Source: Chara braunii
Lineage: Eukaryota; Streptophyta; Charophyceae; Charales; Characeae
Direction of reading: 5' to 3'
NCBI GenBank assembly: GCA_003427395.1
Contig: BFEA01000007.1
Location: forward strand, 7,050,231 to 7,080,666
Length of the DNA stretch: 30,436 nt
The position numbers and the translations under genes were made by a program. The notes beneath the pieces are model-generated. The model ran no database searches. It was not told the DNA's origin and saw only the letters and a list, made by a program, of their open reading frames with translations. Of this stretch, positions 1 to 9,562 are shown piece by piece (within the stretch, counting starts at the first letter, position 1; each line of letters begins with the position of its first letter).

Positions 1-39
1 CCTGAGTTTTGCTTAAGTAATATCTGAGACTGATTTCAG

Positions 40-189
40 GTTGCCCGCTGGACCGATTATGGTTCACCAGAGTATTCACAATTTTTGCATCTGAAAAAGA
101 TCTGGAAAACTAAAGACCTCGACGAGGACAACATTTTCACGAACATCGACGGCCTCTCTCCGCTAGAATTCAGGAAAATCCCGTATTAA
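40..189 (+). CDS. Terminal exon (C-terminal 49 aa) of an unidentified protein
   Basis: A pyrimidine-containing acceptor ending in TTTCAG at 39 is followed by an open frame to TAA at 187-189. An in-frame TGA at 31-33 shows that the frame cannot extend further upstream, so a splice acceptor is needed. The peptide begins VARWTDYGSPEYSQF and contains LDEDNIFTN before ending in FRKIPY. The pattern of Tyr/Phe, Leu-x-Lys-x-Trp and then D-x-D-N-I-F-x-N faintly recalls the C-terminal end of FAD-linked oxidoreductases of the berberine-bridge or lactone-oxidase type, where a DPxxxFxN segment closes the protein. This likeness is weak and is an inference only. The rest of the gene lies upstream of the window. 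No polyadenylation signal was identified with confidence. Confidence 0.45.
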   Translation, partial: VARWTDYGSPEYSQFLHLKKIWKTKDLDEDNIFTNIDGLSPLEFRKIPY

Positions 190-1354
190 AATATCGAGCC
201 GCCCCTGCCATCTGACTGTCATCCAAGCGCCCAATGAATGCACAGGATTCTTTCAACTACTCTCTCCCCAGTCACCCCTTCTGTCCTGGCGGAGAGAAAT
301 GGATCACTCACTCCAGGTCTGTGTTCTCTGTGATTGCCCTGCTCACTAGAATCCTTAACCTGAGCCTGCGAGAAACTGAGTGGAGGGTGGGCTGCAAGTG
401 TTTCACACAAGGCACACTCGCCTCTTTTTACCTGACCACAACACTGACCCTCAGTCATGTGCAGCCAACGCTCTCTCTCCGGGTTCACATGTCTGGTCTC
501 GTGGCCCCGAGTAGCTAAACCGTCAACTCGACCCCCCCACACCGTTTAGTATCAACCAGGTCTTTCGGATTGAGGGCCCGATTTTAAGTACGGCCCACTC
601 GTACTACGTGGACAGATCAGATTTAGTGAGACACCCCAGTTAGGAGTTCGGAATTGCTAAAACTCAGAGACTAACTTTCCACATCTGGAAACTAACGCCA
701 GGCGCGTTGATTAAATCGTATTCAGCTTTCATAAGAACCGACAAAACAGTGTTTCAGAGAGAATTGTCCTGATAGCTAGGCCGTTGTCAATTTACGTAGA
801 TGACTATCTAGAACAACACCCTCTGATAACAGTGAAAAGAGAAGCGTAGGAGAAGCTTTAGCAAAAACGAATTTATGACTCTACAAACTTTTGAGTTGAA
901 GCTTACTCCAGCTCGAACAGGTCCGGGCTCCTAGTGACCGTCAAGTAGGTACTTAGCGAGGACATAGGAAATCTTTCTCAGCATTGTTTTTCTCTTCCCA
1001 TACATCCGAAATCAAGGTATAGACAAAAATCAAAAGGCAGTAGCCCCCATACTACATTTGACATGCAAAGTACCCTGGGAGTGAAAATCAAGCTTGCACA
1101 TTCGACTGATATGAACTTTGCCCTCACCAAACCCACCAAGAAAAGGAAACACTCAAGCATGCGTTCTTCTACTCACACGGTCACAAGTAAGTTTACACGG
1201 TCAAGCACCCGATCCTCCTCAGGTCAAGCGCGAAGGCATACGACTGCAAATGAGCATTCAAATGGGCAATTTCACGTAAACCTGAGTCGCCGTTCACTTA
1301 TGCAGTCACGCAAAACGTAGTCGTATGATGCTGTCACATGGCGCGATCAGCACT
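190..1354. other. Non-coding stretch, 3' flank of the first exon
   Basis: No gene, repeat array or RNA was recognised. Short ORFs here lack splice context and have no family resemblance. Confidence 0.4.
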
Positions 1355-1460
1355 GTGCAATCACACAATGTGACGACGCCGAGCAGTTAGACACTATGGT
1401 CACGTTGTGCAATCACGCGAGTGATCAAAACTTGTACAATCACGCAATGTGACGACATCG
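1355..1460 (+). repeat. Three short direct repeats (GTGCAATCAC motif)
   Basis: Copies at 1355-1380 and 1434-1460 share the pattern GTRCAATCACRCAATGTGAC and a following GAC, 79 bases apart. A shorter copy at 1407-1425 shares GTGCAATCACGC. The motif is itself partly palindromic (TCACRCAATGTGA), so it could be a protein-binding cluster or a decayed minisatellite. Confidence 0.5.
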
Positions 1461-2408
1461 TAGTTCAAAGTCGTATTTGCAACCTCTGTCCCAAAGGGGT
1501 ATGGACGCATGAATATGAAAGTTACATGCCTCTTTAGTTCTGCAAAATAGTTAGATAAGCGGCTCAATACAAGAGGTACTTCCACATGGCTAGCGTACGA
1601 TCATGTCAAGCCTTGTATATTCAACTCTTGTGTCACTAAAGCTTCTAAACTAGCCCTCAACGTGTTGGCCCTCCGTTATTTATACGCTTATATAGTCCAT
1701 TGAGGACCTGACTCACTGTCACGATGCTGCATGGTTAGCTAATAACTACCATTCTCACAAATTAAGCGAGCTGAGAGAGACACTAAATTTTGCAAGAGAA
1801 ATAAGAGATTATTTTGCAATAACCGTTGTCTTATCTGAGGACTTAGCCAAGACGATCATTGAAGAAACGCATTGATGATCCTTGATTGCAGTCTCCATCG
1901 CAGGTTGAAAGTCACATGAGGAGAGCGAGACATACAGTTGTCAACGAGGAAACCCCACTCAGCAAGCGCGATCCTCTCCAAGAAGCAAGATGCACTTCCC
2001 TCTCGTTAGTTCGTCATTACTCTCCCCACAGAAGTGCGCCCCGTCTGACCGTGAGTAGCAAGCAGACTGCCTAGGGCTCAGTCCCTTCCACTTGTCTCCC
2101 CTAACTGTCGCGTCTCTTCTACCTCTCAGTCTTCCGAGGCCTAAACAAAGTGTCATGCAAGCTTGTACGAAAAAGGTTGACGTCAGTCACGCTCCGCAAA
2201 CCCGCCTCGTTCCCTCTCACACTCGCACAATCAAGAAACTAAGCGTTGTCCACACCATCACTCGCAAGCCGCGCTCGAGCTTTTTACCTCTCGCGCGAAC
2301 GTGCCAAATGTAAACTAAATACACAGATCACGACTTCATGCTCTATCCCACACTAAGAGCCCACTTGCTTTCCCACCTGTCTGACGAACGTCGGTAGTCT
2401 CTCAACTG

Positions 2409-2409
<1 letters not shown>
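1461..2409. other. Non-coding stretch
   Basis: Nothing supported. Short ORFs on both strands have composition and stops consistent with chance. Confidence 0.4.

Positions 2410-2439
<30 letters not shown>
2410..2439 (+). repeat. (CT)n microsatellite
   Basis: About fifteen CT units are uninterrupted. On the minus strand this reads as GA-rich sequence about 185 bases downstream of the hypothetical minus-strand exon's stop codon. Confidence 0.95.
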
Positions 2440-2443
<4 letters not shown>

Positions 2444-2623
2444 GACTGCTCGCATCCCTCTTTATCAGATTGCAACCCATGTGTCGAGTGTACCTCTCAC
2501 ACCTCCCCACACCTCTCGTCAACAGTCTTCTTGCCCTCTCGGTCTTGCCTCGTGCAGCCAAGGCCCGCGTAACGTCTCGTGCTTGTCAGTCATTCTCTCT
2601 GTTGACCTCTGGTCACCGCGCGC

Positions 2624-3235
2624 TCACACGCGTCCTTTCCCTCTTCCTTGTCTCTCTCCCGTTCCGCGGCCTCTGGGCGTCAATTGACAAGAGCTGGCCT
2701 TGGGTCCTCCTTCCACTGGGTCTGCCACCCGGTGGTGCTTCTGGATCTCCCCTGGTCTGTTCCAGGACCTGAGATCCGCCTCTCGATTTGCGTCGCTCAT
2801 TTCACTTTCCCCTCCTAAGTCGCTATCCTGGTGGATCTGTTCCAGGTCTGTTGTGTCCATCGAAGTCTCTGTCTCGTGATGGGCCACCGTTATCCGTAGC
2901 CTTGCCGTCACTCCGTCCCGTCTGCACCGTCTCTCATCCCGGTCTCTTGCCTCCGAAATCGCGTCCTGTAACTTCGAGTTAGTCCGCATCTCCCCCTCTC
3001 TTGCTCCTTCCACGTTGATCTTCATTACCAGCTCATCTCCACCGTCATAATTGAGTATGACGGTAATCCAGGGCCCTTCTCCGAACACAGGCTTCCAGCG
3101 GGCCTGGTGATACCAGTACCTGGGCCTATATCCATGCAGCGCCATAGCTGCCCTTTCTCTATAGACAGCGCCTAACCGGTAAACAACCAGCCCAAAGTCA
3201 CCAACTTCTGATAGTACACCTCTTGCCACCAGAGC
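2624..3235 (-). CDS. Hypothetical C-terminal exon on the minus strand
   Basis: On the minus strand an acceptor-like CTGTGCCGCAG ends at 3236. It is followed by an uninterrupted frame of about 200 codons to a stop at 2624. The reading frame extends a little further upstream (to 3292), but without an ATG, which is why the exon was started at the acceptor. The first half is compact and protein-like (GYRPRYWYHQARWKPVFGEG, then WITVILNYDGGDELVMKI). The second half is charged and rich in Arg, Glu and Asp and looks disordered. A GTGAGT donor-like site lies only 35 bases upstream of the acceptor, too close for a normal intron. I do not recognise the family. It may be an exon of a host gene or part of a repeat-borne ORF. 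Confidence 0.35.
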   Translation of the reverse strand, partial: ALVARGVLSEVGDFGLVVYRLGAVYRERAAMALHGYRPRYWYHQARWKPVFGEGPWITVILNYDGGDELVMKINVEGAREGEMRTNSKLQDAISEARDRDERRCRRDGVTARLRITVAHHETETSMDTTDLEQIHQDSDLGGESEMSDANREADLRSWNRPGEIQKHHRVADPVEGGPKASSCQLTPRGRGTGERQGRGKGRV

Positions 3236-3299
3236 CTGCGGCACAGACAGCGTGCTACCGAGTGACTCACCGTGGGTGATATCCCGGCTCACTCTCCTT

Positions 3300-3714
3300 T
3301 CTTACAAGGCTTTCCTCTGCGTTCTGAATGAGGGACTTTAATTAGTCATTTTTAGACTCTATCGCTTTTCAAGAATTTTAAAACAATGGATTAACAATTA
3401 ACTTTTAGAAACTAATACTCAACCCAGAACCCAACGGTCGATCACGTATTAAGTTCTCACTTGTCAGTCCCAAACCCCAGCAATATAACTGCAGGTTTTG
3501 CGCCATGGTCCCATAACGGAGTACTAGAAGTCACTTCTCCATTTTTTTAAATAGCAGCGCAGACCCATCTTCATCGGGTACCCATGTCCGATGGCAAGGA
3601 AGAGGCTTATGACTCTCCACAGGGGGGTGATAGGCCTCCTACCGATGCGGCCGCGGGTCACCCTTCTTTTGGGGTCTCATCGCACGAAGCCAGATCGAGG
3701 CTTGCCCGCGGATA
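3300..3714. other. Non-coding stretch
   Basis: A/T-leaning sequence up to about 3560, then GC-richer sequence leading into the SINE-like repeat. No gene was recognised. Confidence 0.35.
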
Positions 3715-3801
3715 GTACATGCAAGGTCGGCCTACTAAGGCCGCGGATCGCTCGCTCGGAATTCAAACCGTTGACCTTCCCACGAAAGGACAGGCCAATA
3801 G
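3715..3801 (-). mobile_element. SINE-like repeat, copy A
   Basis: Read on the minus strand this contains GGTTTGAATTCC, close to the tRNA box B consensus GGTTCRANNCC. It is preceded by a GGCCTGTCCTTTCGTGGGAA segment. The block matches copy B at 4067-4160 over shared words (ACATGCAAGG, then a Gln/Leu-like spacer, the box B region, CCCACRARG and GACAGG on the plus strand). A tRNA-derived SINE is the simplest reading. No tail or target duplication was defined. Confidence 0.3.
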
Positions 3802-4066
3802 GTAAAAATTCGAAAATAGAAACTCAAGTGATAATAATAAAATTAGTAATGGTGATAAATACAGAACGAAAGGACAACGGCGCTTCAATTTTTTCTCCGC
3901 GCCACAGTTCCACCTGAGCAACGGCATAAGCCCACACACGAATCCTAAAGCCCAACTTTTCTTCTCATACCTTTTTCTTTCACTAGACCCTACTGTATCT
4001 GGTCCCCAATACAGCTACTGAGGCCCTACTAGTGCAGAGTTCAAACGGGCAGACCCAGTACAGATG

Positions 4067-4160
4067 ACATGCAAGGGGTCGGGCCAGCCCAGGCCATGAA
4101 TCACCACCCAAACTCGAAGCTTGAACTGTTGGCCTCCCCACAAGGTGACAGGTTGGAAAG
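4067..4160 (-). mobile_element. SINE-like repeat, copy B
   Basis: Diverged counterpart of the block at 3715-3801. The minus strand reads ACAGTTCAAGCTTCG at the box B position. A TAA microsatellite follows 40 bases to the right. Identity to copy A is low enough that only the shared words, not the ends, can be trusted. Confidence 0.3.
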
Positions 4161-4198
4161 GGAAGCACCACGTCAGATATCTGCTGACGGAGATATAC

Positions 4199-4230
<32 letters not shown>
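4199..4230 (+). repeat. (TAA)n microsatellite
   Basis: About ten TAA units in a row, decaying into TATAATAG. Confidence 0.95.
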
Positions 4231-4376
4231 TAATAGATAACAACTTCTAATGACGAACGACTATGGAACGTCAGGTGTTCTCGATTAGCAACCTTCAATT
4301 CACATAGACTAGGCTCTCAACTGCTCACCTATTTTTTCCTTTTCGCATTTCTGTTTTTACTTTCACTCTCTTAGCC

Positions 4377-4781
4377 TTGTTCTTTTATGATAGTGGCCAC
4401 TGGTCCGTGTGCCTAACCCATAACCCAGTAGAATGGCACTCGACGCGCAGCAAAAAAGACTGCGCCAGTCTTCTCACCTCCGCGTCCCAGGACGAACCGG
4501 GAGGCTACCACGGCCACGGGCCGGTTGTGCTCTGCTGTACAGCAGGGCGCCGAGCCTGCGTGGACCAATGGAAAGCCCTGTGGCGCACCCTTTTGCTAAG
4601 GGCATGCTCCGACAGAACCGGTCCACACAAGGATACAACCCGGGCCCTGAGGATCGCGGAGATGACTACTGACTGCAATACCAGAGCAAGAGACTTGTAC
4701 CAGGCAGGAGCTTGGTACAAAGAGGAGGGCCGGAACACCGTGCCCTCCGACAACACGCGCGCGCGCGTGAAGAAGGTTTAG
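4377..4781 (+). other. GC-rich island with overlapping ORFs, coding status unresolved
   Basis: This island is clearly richer in GC than its flanks and holds overlapping ORFs in two plus frames and one minus frame, none with a recognisable family. The 134-codon plus-strand frame (4377-4781) is the longest. Inside it is an inverted repeat, TTGTACCA at 4695-4702 and TGGTACAA at 4713-4720, a perfect 8-base stem with a 10-base loop. It could be an exon, a decayed repeat or a promoter-type CpG-rich region. I cannot choose between these. Confidence 0.25.
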
Positions 4782-4789
4782 ATTAGAAG

Positions 4790-7027
4790 GGAGGGAAGGA
4801 CTGGTATGTGCGAGAGGCATGCGCGCGAGATACATACGTGACGAGCATGCATGCTTGAAGAAAGTTGATGTCAGTTTGACCTTGGCATGCGTGGACATCA
4901 GGAAGGGTGCATGATAGATTACCCAACTTTTCTTTCTTAATGCAACGAGGGTCCTCCCTGTTTTTTTCTCTTTTGCGGTTGTCGATCCTACTACCTTTCA
5001 TGTTCACAAGCTTGCCCGTGGCATCTAGAAGAGAAGTCACAGGGAATGCGTATATTCTGAGTGCTGGAAGACAGAGCCGGGCTTTCAAACGGGTTTATTG
5101 TTCAAGTTCTCTCCAGTTGACAACGGTGTTTTCTTGGGCGGATTTGTACGAAGTTCGGGAGCCATGACTTACGCAAGCCTCTTACTCCTTACTCCTTCAA
5201 AGTGGGACTGGGCGATAAGCTGAGTTTGTGTTTCCGTTATGAAGGATGAGAGTGATGAGCACTGACTGTTGTTTGGTGAGCCGGATGATCAGTGTTCGGC
5301 CCAATGAGATCTAATAGGCTGAGGGCGTGAGCTTGAACTTTACACGCAAAGGCCAATCGACCTCGACGGGAGTAATAGTGGTGAGATTGAAAGGACTGAA
5401 CTCAGTCACAACAAAGTATGCTTGGGTGTCGAAAGGTCTCGTCGCTTAGGAGAAACGGCTACTTAATGGTCAAGTTCGACATAATCTTAATAAAACTCTA
5501 ATTGTTGTTGTCCTTGTAATCTTGACAGGGCTGTTAGTAGGGCGAGTGGGTAGTGCTCTAGGAGAGTTAAACGACTTTGTACTGCAAGGGACTAGTTTTA
5601 TTTTAGGTCCTGACTTTTCCATGTTTCACTCTTAGCAAAGGTATTTTTCTTCTTTGGTCAGTCGCTTGACACAAGTATGTGTCATGTTACGGCCCTGACC
5701 GAAAGGCTTCCGTATCACCTCTCTTAATCGCACAGACTGAGTCAGGTGTGTATCATGACATCCCTATTGCTTTTCTTTATTTGCTGATAGTCTAGATCCG
5801 AGCCTTGATTAATGAACAAGAGAAAACTAGTCTTAAGGAAAGTCTCTTACCTACTGGCTAAGTATCTACTCGATGGAGACTAGTTATTTGCACTCTATTT
5901 TAGTTGGTTCACACGAGAAGTGAACAATGAGTAAGCGGTCGGAAACTTAGGTGTTTTTGGGGGGGTCAGACTTTAGATTATGAGTATGAACAAGACAAAA
6001 TCCTACAAGTTGCTGTGATGTATTGCGATGTTTTAGATGGAATCGGGCCAAAGTTGTTATTTTTCTTTTTTCTTTTCTTAAATTGAGAATGTATGAATGC
6101 AGAAGGCTTTAGAGCTGCAGTGTGAGTCTGGTGAGCGATCATTTGAAATTGTTGTGTTTTCAGGGCAGCAGTACTTTGAGGACTAATTGAGCGAGGCCTG
6201 TTGATTGGGAGCCTTTGGGCGCGTTCCCTGGGATAGGCTTGTAATTAGCCCGACACTAGGCAAGATCCCCAGATAACTCAGACCTGGTTTCACCCGTATC
6301 AATGACAAAAGATACTGTGTAGGGTCTGAATGAGACTCATCGTTGCACTACCTGTGCGAAAGAGACTCCCGCTGGCTTTGCTTCTGCATCCTCTCCACGC
6401 ATAATGGACTGTATGGTATCGTCCGGGTCTGTTTCAGAAGTATCTATCACTAACTAAAGCCAGGTCATGTGTTGAACGCGAGTTAATTGATTTCGCGTAT
6501 CGCCCAACTGAGAGAATCTATCTGTACAGTCATGTGTGAGGGGCAGAACAGACCTTCACCGAGGGTATCCCAAGCCTTATTAATTGGGGTATTAGAACCA
6601 TCAATAAATGGGCTCATCTAGCCCTTCGGCAAGGAAAGTTGTTCGTTCGAGAAGTGGACAGCTTACGAGTCCTAGATCATTTAAATGTGAGATGTTCGTC
6701 CGTCTGACCCGTCAATCCACGTGAGCTCTTTGGCAGCACAAAGGCGTGCTGCAGTGAATCTGCTGTGAATAAGTGCAAACAGGTTCTGGACGGAAGAAGG
6801 GAACATGTCAGTAGCACTCGGTGTGTGACCCGAGTCTCAGCTTGCACCTAGGCTTATCAGGGTGGAAGCGCCTGATGCTAACTGGCAAAGAAAAAAAAAA
6901 AAAAAAAAAGATGAATGTGTCGGGATAGTTGGTGCAGTTTCAGGGCCAACTGAGTTGGCCTCAAAACCTTGAACTAAGGGACTGAACCAAGGGGCTGTCT
7001 ATGGCGGGAACTTTCACTGTCCTGCTC
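4790..7027. other. Long non-coding stretch
   Basis: Over 2 kb without a supportable gene. It contains scattered T-rich tracts and an A19 run at 6891-6909. GGCCAAC and GTTGGCC flanking TGA near 6942-6958 make a 7-base inverted repeat. It resembles intron or intergenic DNA. Confidence 0.45.
6891..6909 (+). repeat. Poly(A) tract of 19
   Basis: Uninterrupted A19. It may mark the end of a retroposed sequence, but no target duplication was found around it. Confidence 0.9.
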
Positions 7028-7073
7028 CTATACCCTATGAATCAATGGTAACCTCCAGTTCATAAGGGTATAG
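7028..7073 (+). repeat. 14-bp stem inverted repeat
   Basis: CTATACCCTATGAA (7028-7041) pairs with TTCATAAGGGTATAG (7059-7073), with a single bulged A and a 17-base loop. It is not followed by a T-run. It could form a hairpin in DNA or RNA. Confidence 0.6.
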
Positions 7074-7197
7074 ACACAGGCAACGTGAACCGGGTTTTGG
7101 CAAACCCCAAAACAGACCCAAGCAGCTTCAACGCAGGCTCAAACAACCCTGGGTAGGATTGGAGGACTCAGTACGGCCACAACTTTCTTACTCTCAG

Positions 7198-7238
7198 AAT
7201 TGGTGAAGACAAGTATTACATTGTGGGGAATTCAGACA
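7198..7238 (+). CDS. Candidate 41-nt internal exon
   Basis: An acceptor TTTCTTACTCTCAG ends at 7197 and a GTGAGT donor starts at 7239. The enclosed frame reads IGEDKYYIVGNSD with one base left at each side. The splice-site quality is good, but an exon this short is weak evidence. It lies about 0.25 kb upstream of the next exon-like frame. Confidence 0.25.
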
Positions 7239-7440
7239 GTGAGTGACCAGGTGCTGACTCGACAAAGACATCTCTAACCTTGTTAGAACCCATCCGGCAA
7301 CCTTGTGGCATAGTCAGTGTATCAGTCATGAGGGAAGACGAAGTTCTGGTGGTGAAAAGTGTGAACTGAACAGGGATAAAAGAGATGGGTGGGAGAGAGA
7401 AGCATGCCGAGACATAAAGATACATAGAAAGGTTCAACGT

Positions 7441-7571
7441 GAGCACGCTGTTCAAAGGGTGAAGGGTGAAAAGTACATTGAATATGTAATCTACTTCTAT
7501 GGAGACAATGGTAGGTTACACACTGCCAGCTCCTCTTTAGAGACAGTGGAAAACGCCAGAGCAAAGTTTGG
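7441..7571 (+). CDS. Candidate exon ending at a strong GTGAGT donor
   Basis: The open frame carries KYIEYVIYFYGDNG and then SSLETVENARAKF, ending two bases into a codon just before GTGAGT at 7572. The frame is open back to 7303, but the first part (Arg/Glu-rich) looks less protein-like, so the left end is uncertain and is placed at a guess. No family recognised. With the 7198-7238 exon and the frame at 8253 it could form one plus-strand gene. Phases were not reconciled. Confidence 0.3.
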
Positions 7572-7849
7572 GTGAGTTCTGTACTGCTCTAATCGCCTGT
7601 ATCTGAACTCTGTTAGCCTTGAAGAGCAGCAAGTCGCGCCCTCACCTTTTCAGCATGGTGATACGGTGAATCACGGTTCGGGGACAAACATTTTGGTAAT
7701 ACCCAAATAAACATTCTGGCAGTACTCAGAACACAGAACAGCGCCCTAAATGGTATTCAGAGCTTGGAGCAGCGTTTAATCATTATTCCATTGCTACCCA
7801 GTCACTATTCAATCCTTATCCAGTTGTCCGTTAGTCTCTTGCTTAATCA

Positions 7850-8150
7850 ACGTTCAGACAACGTCCAGACAGCAGTTGGACAACATTCAATCAGCATTCG
7901 AGATGATATTCAGATTAGCATTCAGTTCAGCGTTTAATTCAGCATTTAGTTTAGCATTCAATTCAGCATTCAGTTTAACATTCAGTTCAGCATTCAATTC
8001 AGCATTCAGTTCAGCATTCAGTTCAGCATTCGGTTCAACATTTAGATCAGCAAACATATCAGCAATTCAGCGAGCAATTCAGCAATCAGTTCACCAAACT
8101 ATATCAGCAATCAAGTCAGAATTTATCAGCAGATATCAGACATCTTTCTC
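7850..8150 (+). repeat. 12-bp minisatellite, consensus AGCATTCAGTTC
   Basis: Thirteen in-register 12-base units run from 7917 to 8072, with sequence changes in most of them. Decayed units with altered spacing extend left to about 7850 and right to about 8145. Because 12 is a multiple of three, one frame is open for 92 codons (7876-8154) and reads as repeated SAFS/SAFN tetrapeptides. That ORF is probably a by-product of the repeat, since unit changes are not concentrated at third positions. Confidence 0.85.
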
Positions 8151-8252
8151 ATGAGTACAGTCCACTCATTTCCAGTCAGGGAGTCAATGCAGACTAATCT
8201 CAATCGACTCTCATGCAAGGAGACTTTTCGTTATTGTTATGTCCTCGGCTTC

Positions 8253-8674
8253 AGACAGGGAGACCTAATAATCTTTGTCGTCCAGACCAATTTTGCTCAT
8301 GGCACCATCCATGATCTGAGGCCTTACCTGAAGAAAGGCAAGGAGGTTCATGAGCATTTCGGCGAGGTGTGGATCTCCGCTACCACGTATCTTGAGCAGA
8401 GGGAGAGAGAGCTTGATGAGAGTGGCACCAAGCTGATTCGTAGCTTTGGGCCTAAGCTCTACATAGACTACCCCAAGCCTCCCGTTCCCTCTCTTCTCAC
8501 TGATGGGACGGGTTGGGAGGATATGATAGGCTTGGCAGAGAGGTACATCTCTCCTGCAGTGATCAACATTGAGGCGCTGACAGAGCCTACAGAGTACCCC
8601 TACCTCAGGCGAGGAGTTTTTTTCAGTGGATGGTTTGCCTACATTATGGGAGGAGTTTTGCTCCATGGCTGATT
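8253..8674 (+). CDS. Unidentified exon-like coding region
   Basis: An acceptor-like CTCGGCTTCAG ends at 8254, and a second possible acceptor, GTCGTCCAG, ends at 8285 in phase 0. The frame then stays open to TGA at 8670-8672 with a globular, mixed composition: FAHGTIHDLRPYLKKGKEVH, then EHFGEVWISATTYLEQRERE, then KLYIDYPKPPVPSLL. Past a T7 run at 8617-8623, a different frame (offset by one) continues as EEFFSVDGLPTLWEEF and on to a stop at 8782-8784. This suggests an indel near 8608-8617 or an unrecognised splice. I do not recognise the family. It may be an exon of the same gene as the 7.2-7.6 kb candidates, or a decayed gene copy. Confidence 0.4.
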
Positions 8675-8784
8675 TCCGTGTCATGTATCTTGGATGGTCA
8701 TGTTCGGAGCTCGCAAGCTTCGCGTGGCTCTATGTCACGAGGCCTCAATCTCAGACTGTACGCAGGCATAAGTCACAGCACTAG

Positions 8785-9423
8785 AGACGAGCAGCATAAT
8801 GAGAGATTGGAAGTGACTATTTGGAGGGTTGAGTGAGGACTCTTAAGAGGTGCTGGCCATGCTTGTTCATATTTGCTTTCTGAGACTATTATGAGTTCTC
8901 ATTCTTCCCGCATTCATATTGTCTTTGCCTTGAGCCAGTCAGTCTTGATTTTCTTCTCTGACATGCTTGATGCTTGTTTGTTTTTTAAGGATTTTGTAAC
9001 AGTTCTCAAAATCAGATTGACATAATTGATGCATGCATAGCACTCCATAATTTTATGATTATTATTTGCATGAGTCTCTGCTGTTCCAAATCAAAATAAA
9101 AGACTCCCGAGACCGGGGACCGGCGAAGACCGCAATTGAAGGGTCTCGCTCGAAGCCGGACGCACACAACAGGAAGGGATTTGCATTATTTAATTTATTT
9201 AATTTATTGCAATCACATACAAAATCCTGCGTGACAGCCTGTTGGCTTTCCGGTCATCCGAAGTGGCTCGACTGGGAAAAAGTGCGACACCGCGTCCCTA
9301 GTTCTGACCTTGCTTGCGGGGTAGAGACTAAGTGGGACACTTAACGAGCAGCCGACGTTTGTCTAGGACAATGGGGAGAGGACGGTTCAGAGGGCCGTTG
9401 AAACTTATGCTGTAGTACGTATG
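8785..9423. other. Non-coding stretch
   Basis: Contains a TTTAATTTATTTAATTTATT A/T repeat near 9188-9207. No gene recognised. Confidence 0.35.
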
Positions 9424-9486
9424 CCAGTATCCCGGCGTCTTAGTGTCAAGACAATGAAGACCCAGGTTTGAATCCTGGAAGCATAT
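9424..9486 (+). mobile_element. tRNA-like segment (T-arm), possible SINE head
   Basis: CCAGG-TTTGAAT-CCTGG at 9462-9478 has exactly the geometry of a tRNA T-arm: a 5-base stem and a 7-base loop close to TTCRANN. The upstream 40 bases do not fold into an acceptable D-arm and anticodon arm, so this is not a working tRNA gene. A tRNA-derived retroposon head or a chance T-arm are the options. Confidence 0.3.
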
Positions 9487-9562
9487 AGTTGTGTTTGTCA
9501 TGGATTGATGAAGGCCCCAAACCAGAGTCTGTTGGCTAATCGGATTGGTTTCGTTCTCGTCA

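Noticed and set aside
1063-1320. Basic 85-codon ORF with a PTKKRKHS nuclear-localisation-like stretch
   Set aside because: No splice or start context, overlapping open frame on the other strand, and no family resemblance. Probably chance.
5252-5322. Possible box C/D snoRNA (GTGATGA at 5252-5258, CTGA at 5319-5322)
   Set aside because: No terminal stem closes the boxes and no C'/D' pair is visible. The short boxes occur by chance.
7876-8154. A true SAFS-repeat protein gene
   Set aside because: The frame is explained by a 12-base minisatellite, and base changes are not concentrated at third positions.
8265-8684. 139-codon minus-strand ORF
   Set aside because: Lies antisense to the more protein-like plus-strand frame and lacks splice signals.
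9424-9486. A working tRNA gene
   Set aside because: Only the T-arm folds. D-arm, anticodon arm and acceptor stem cannot be formed.
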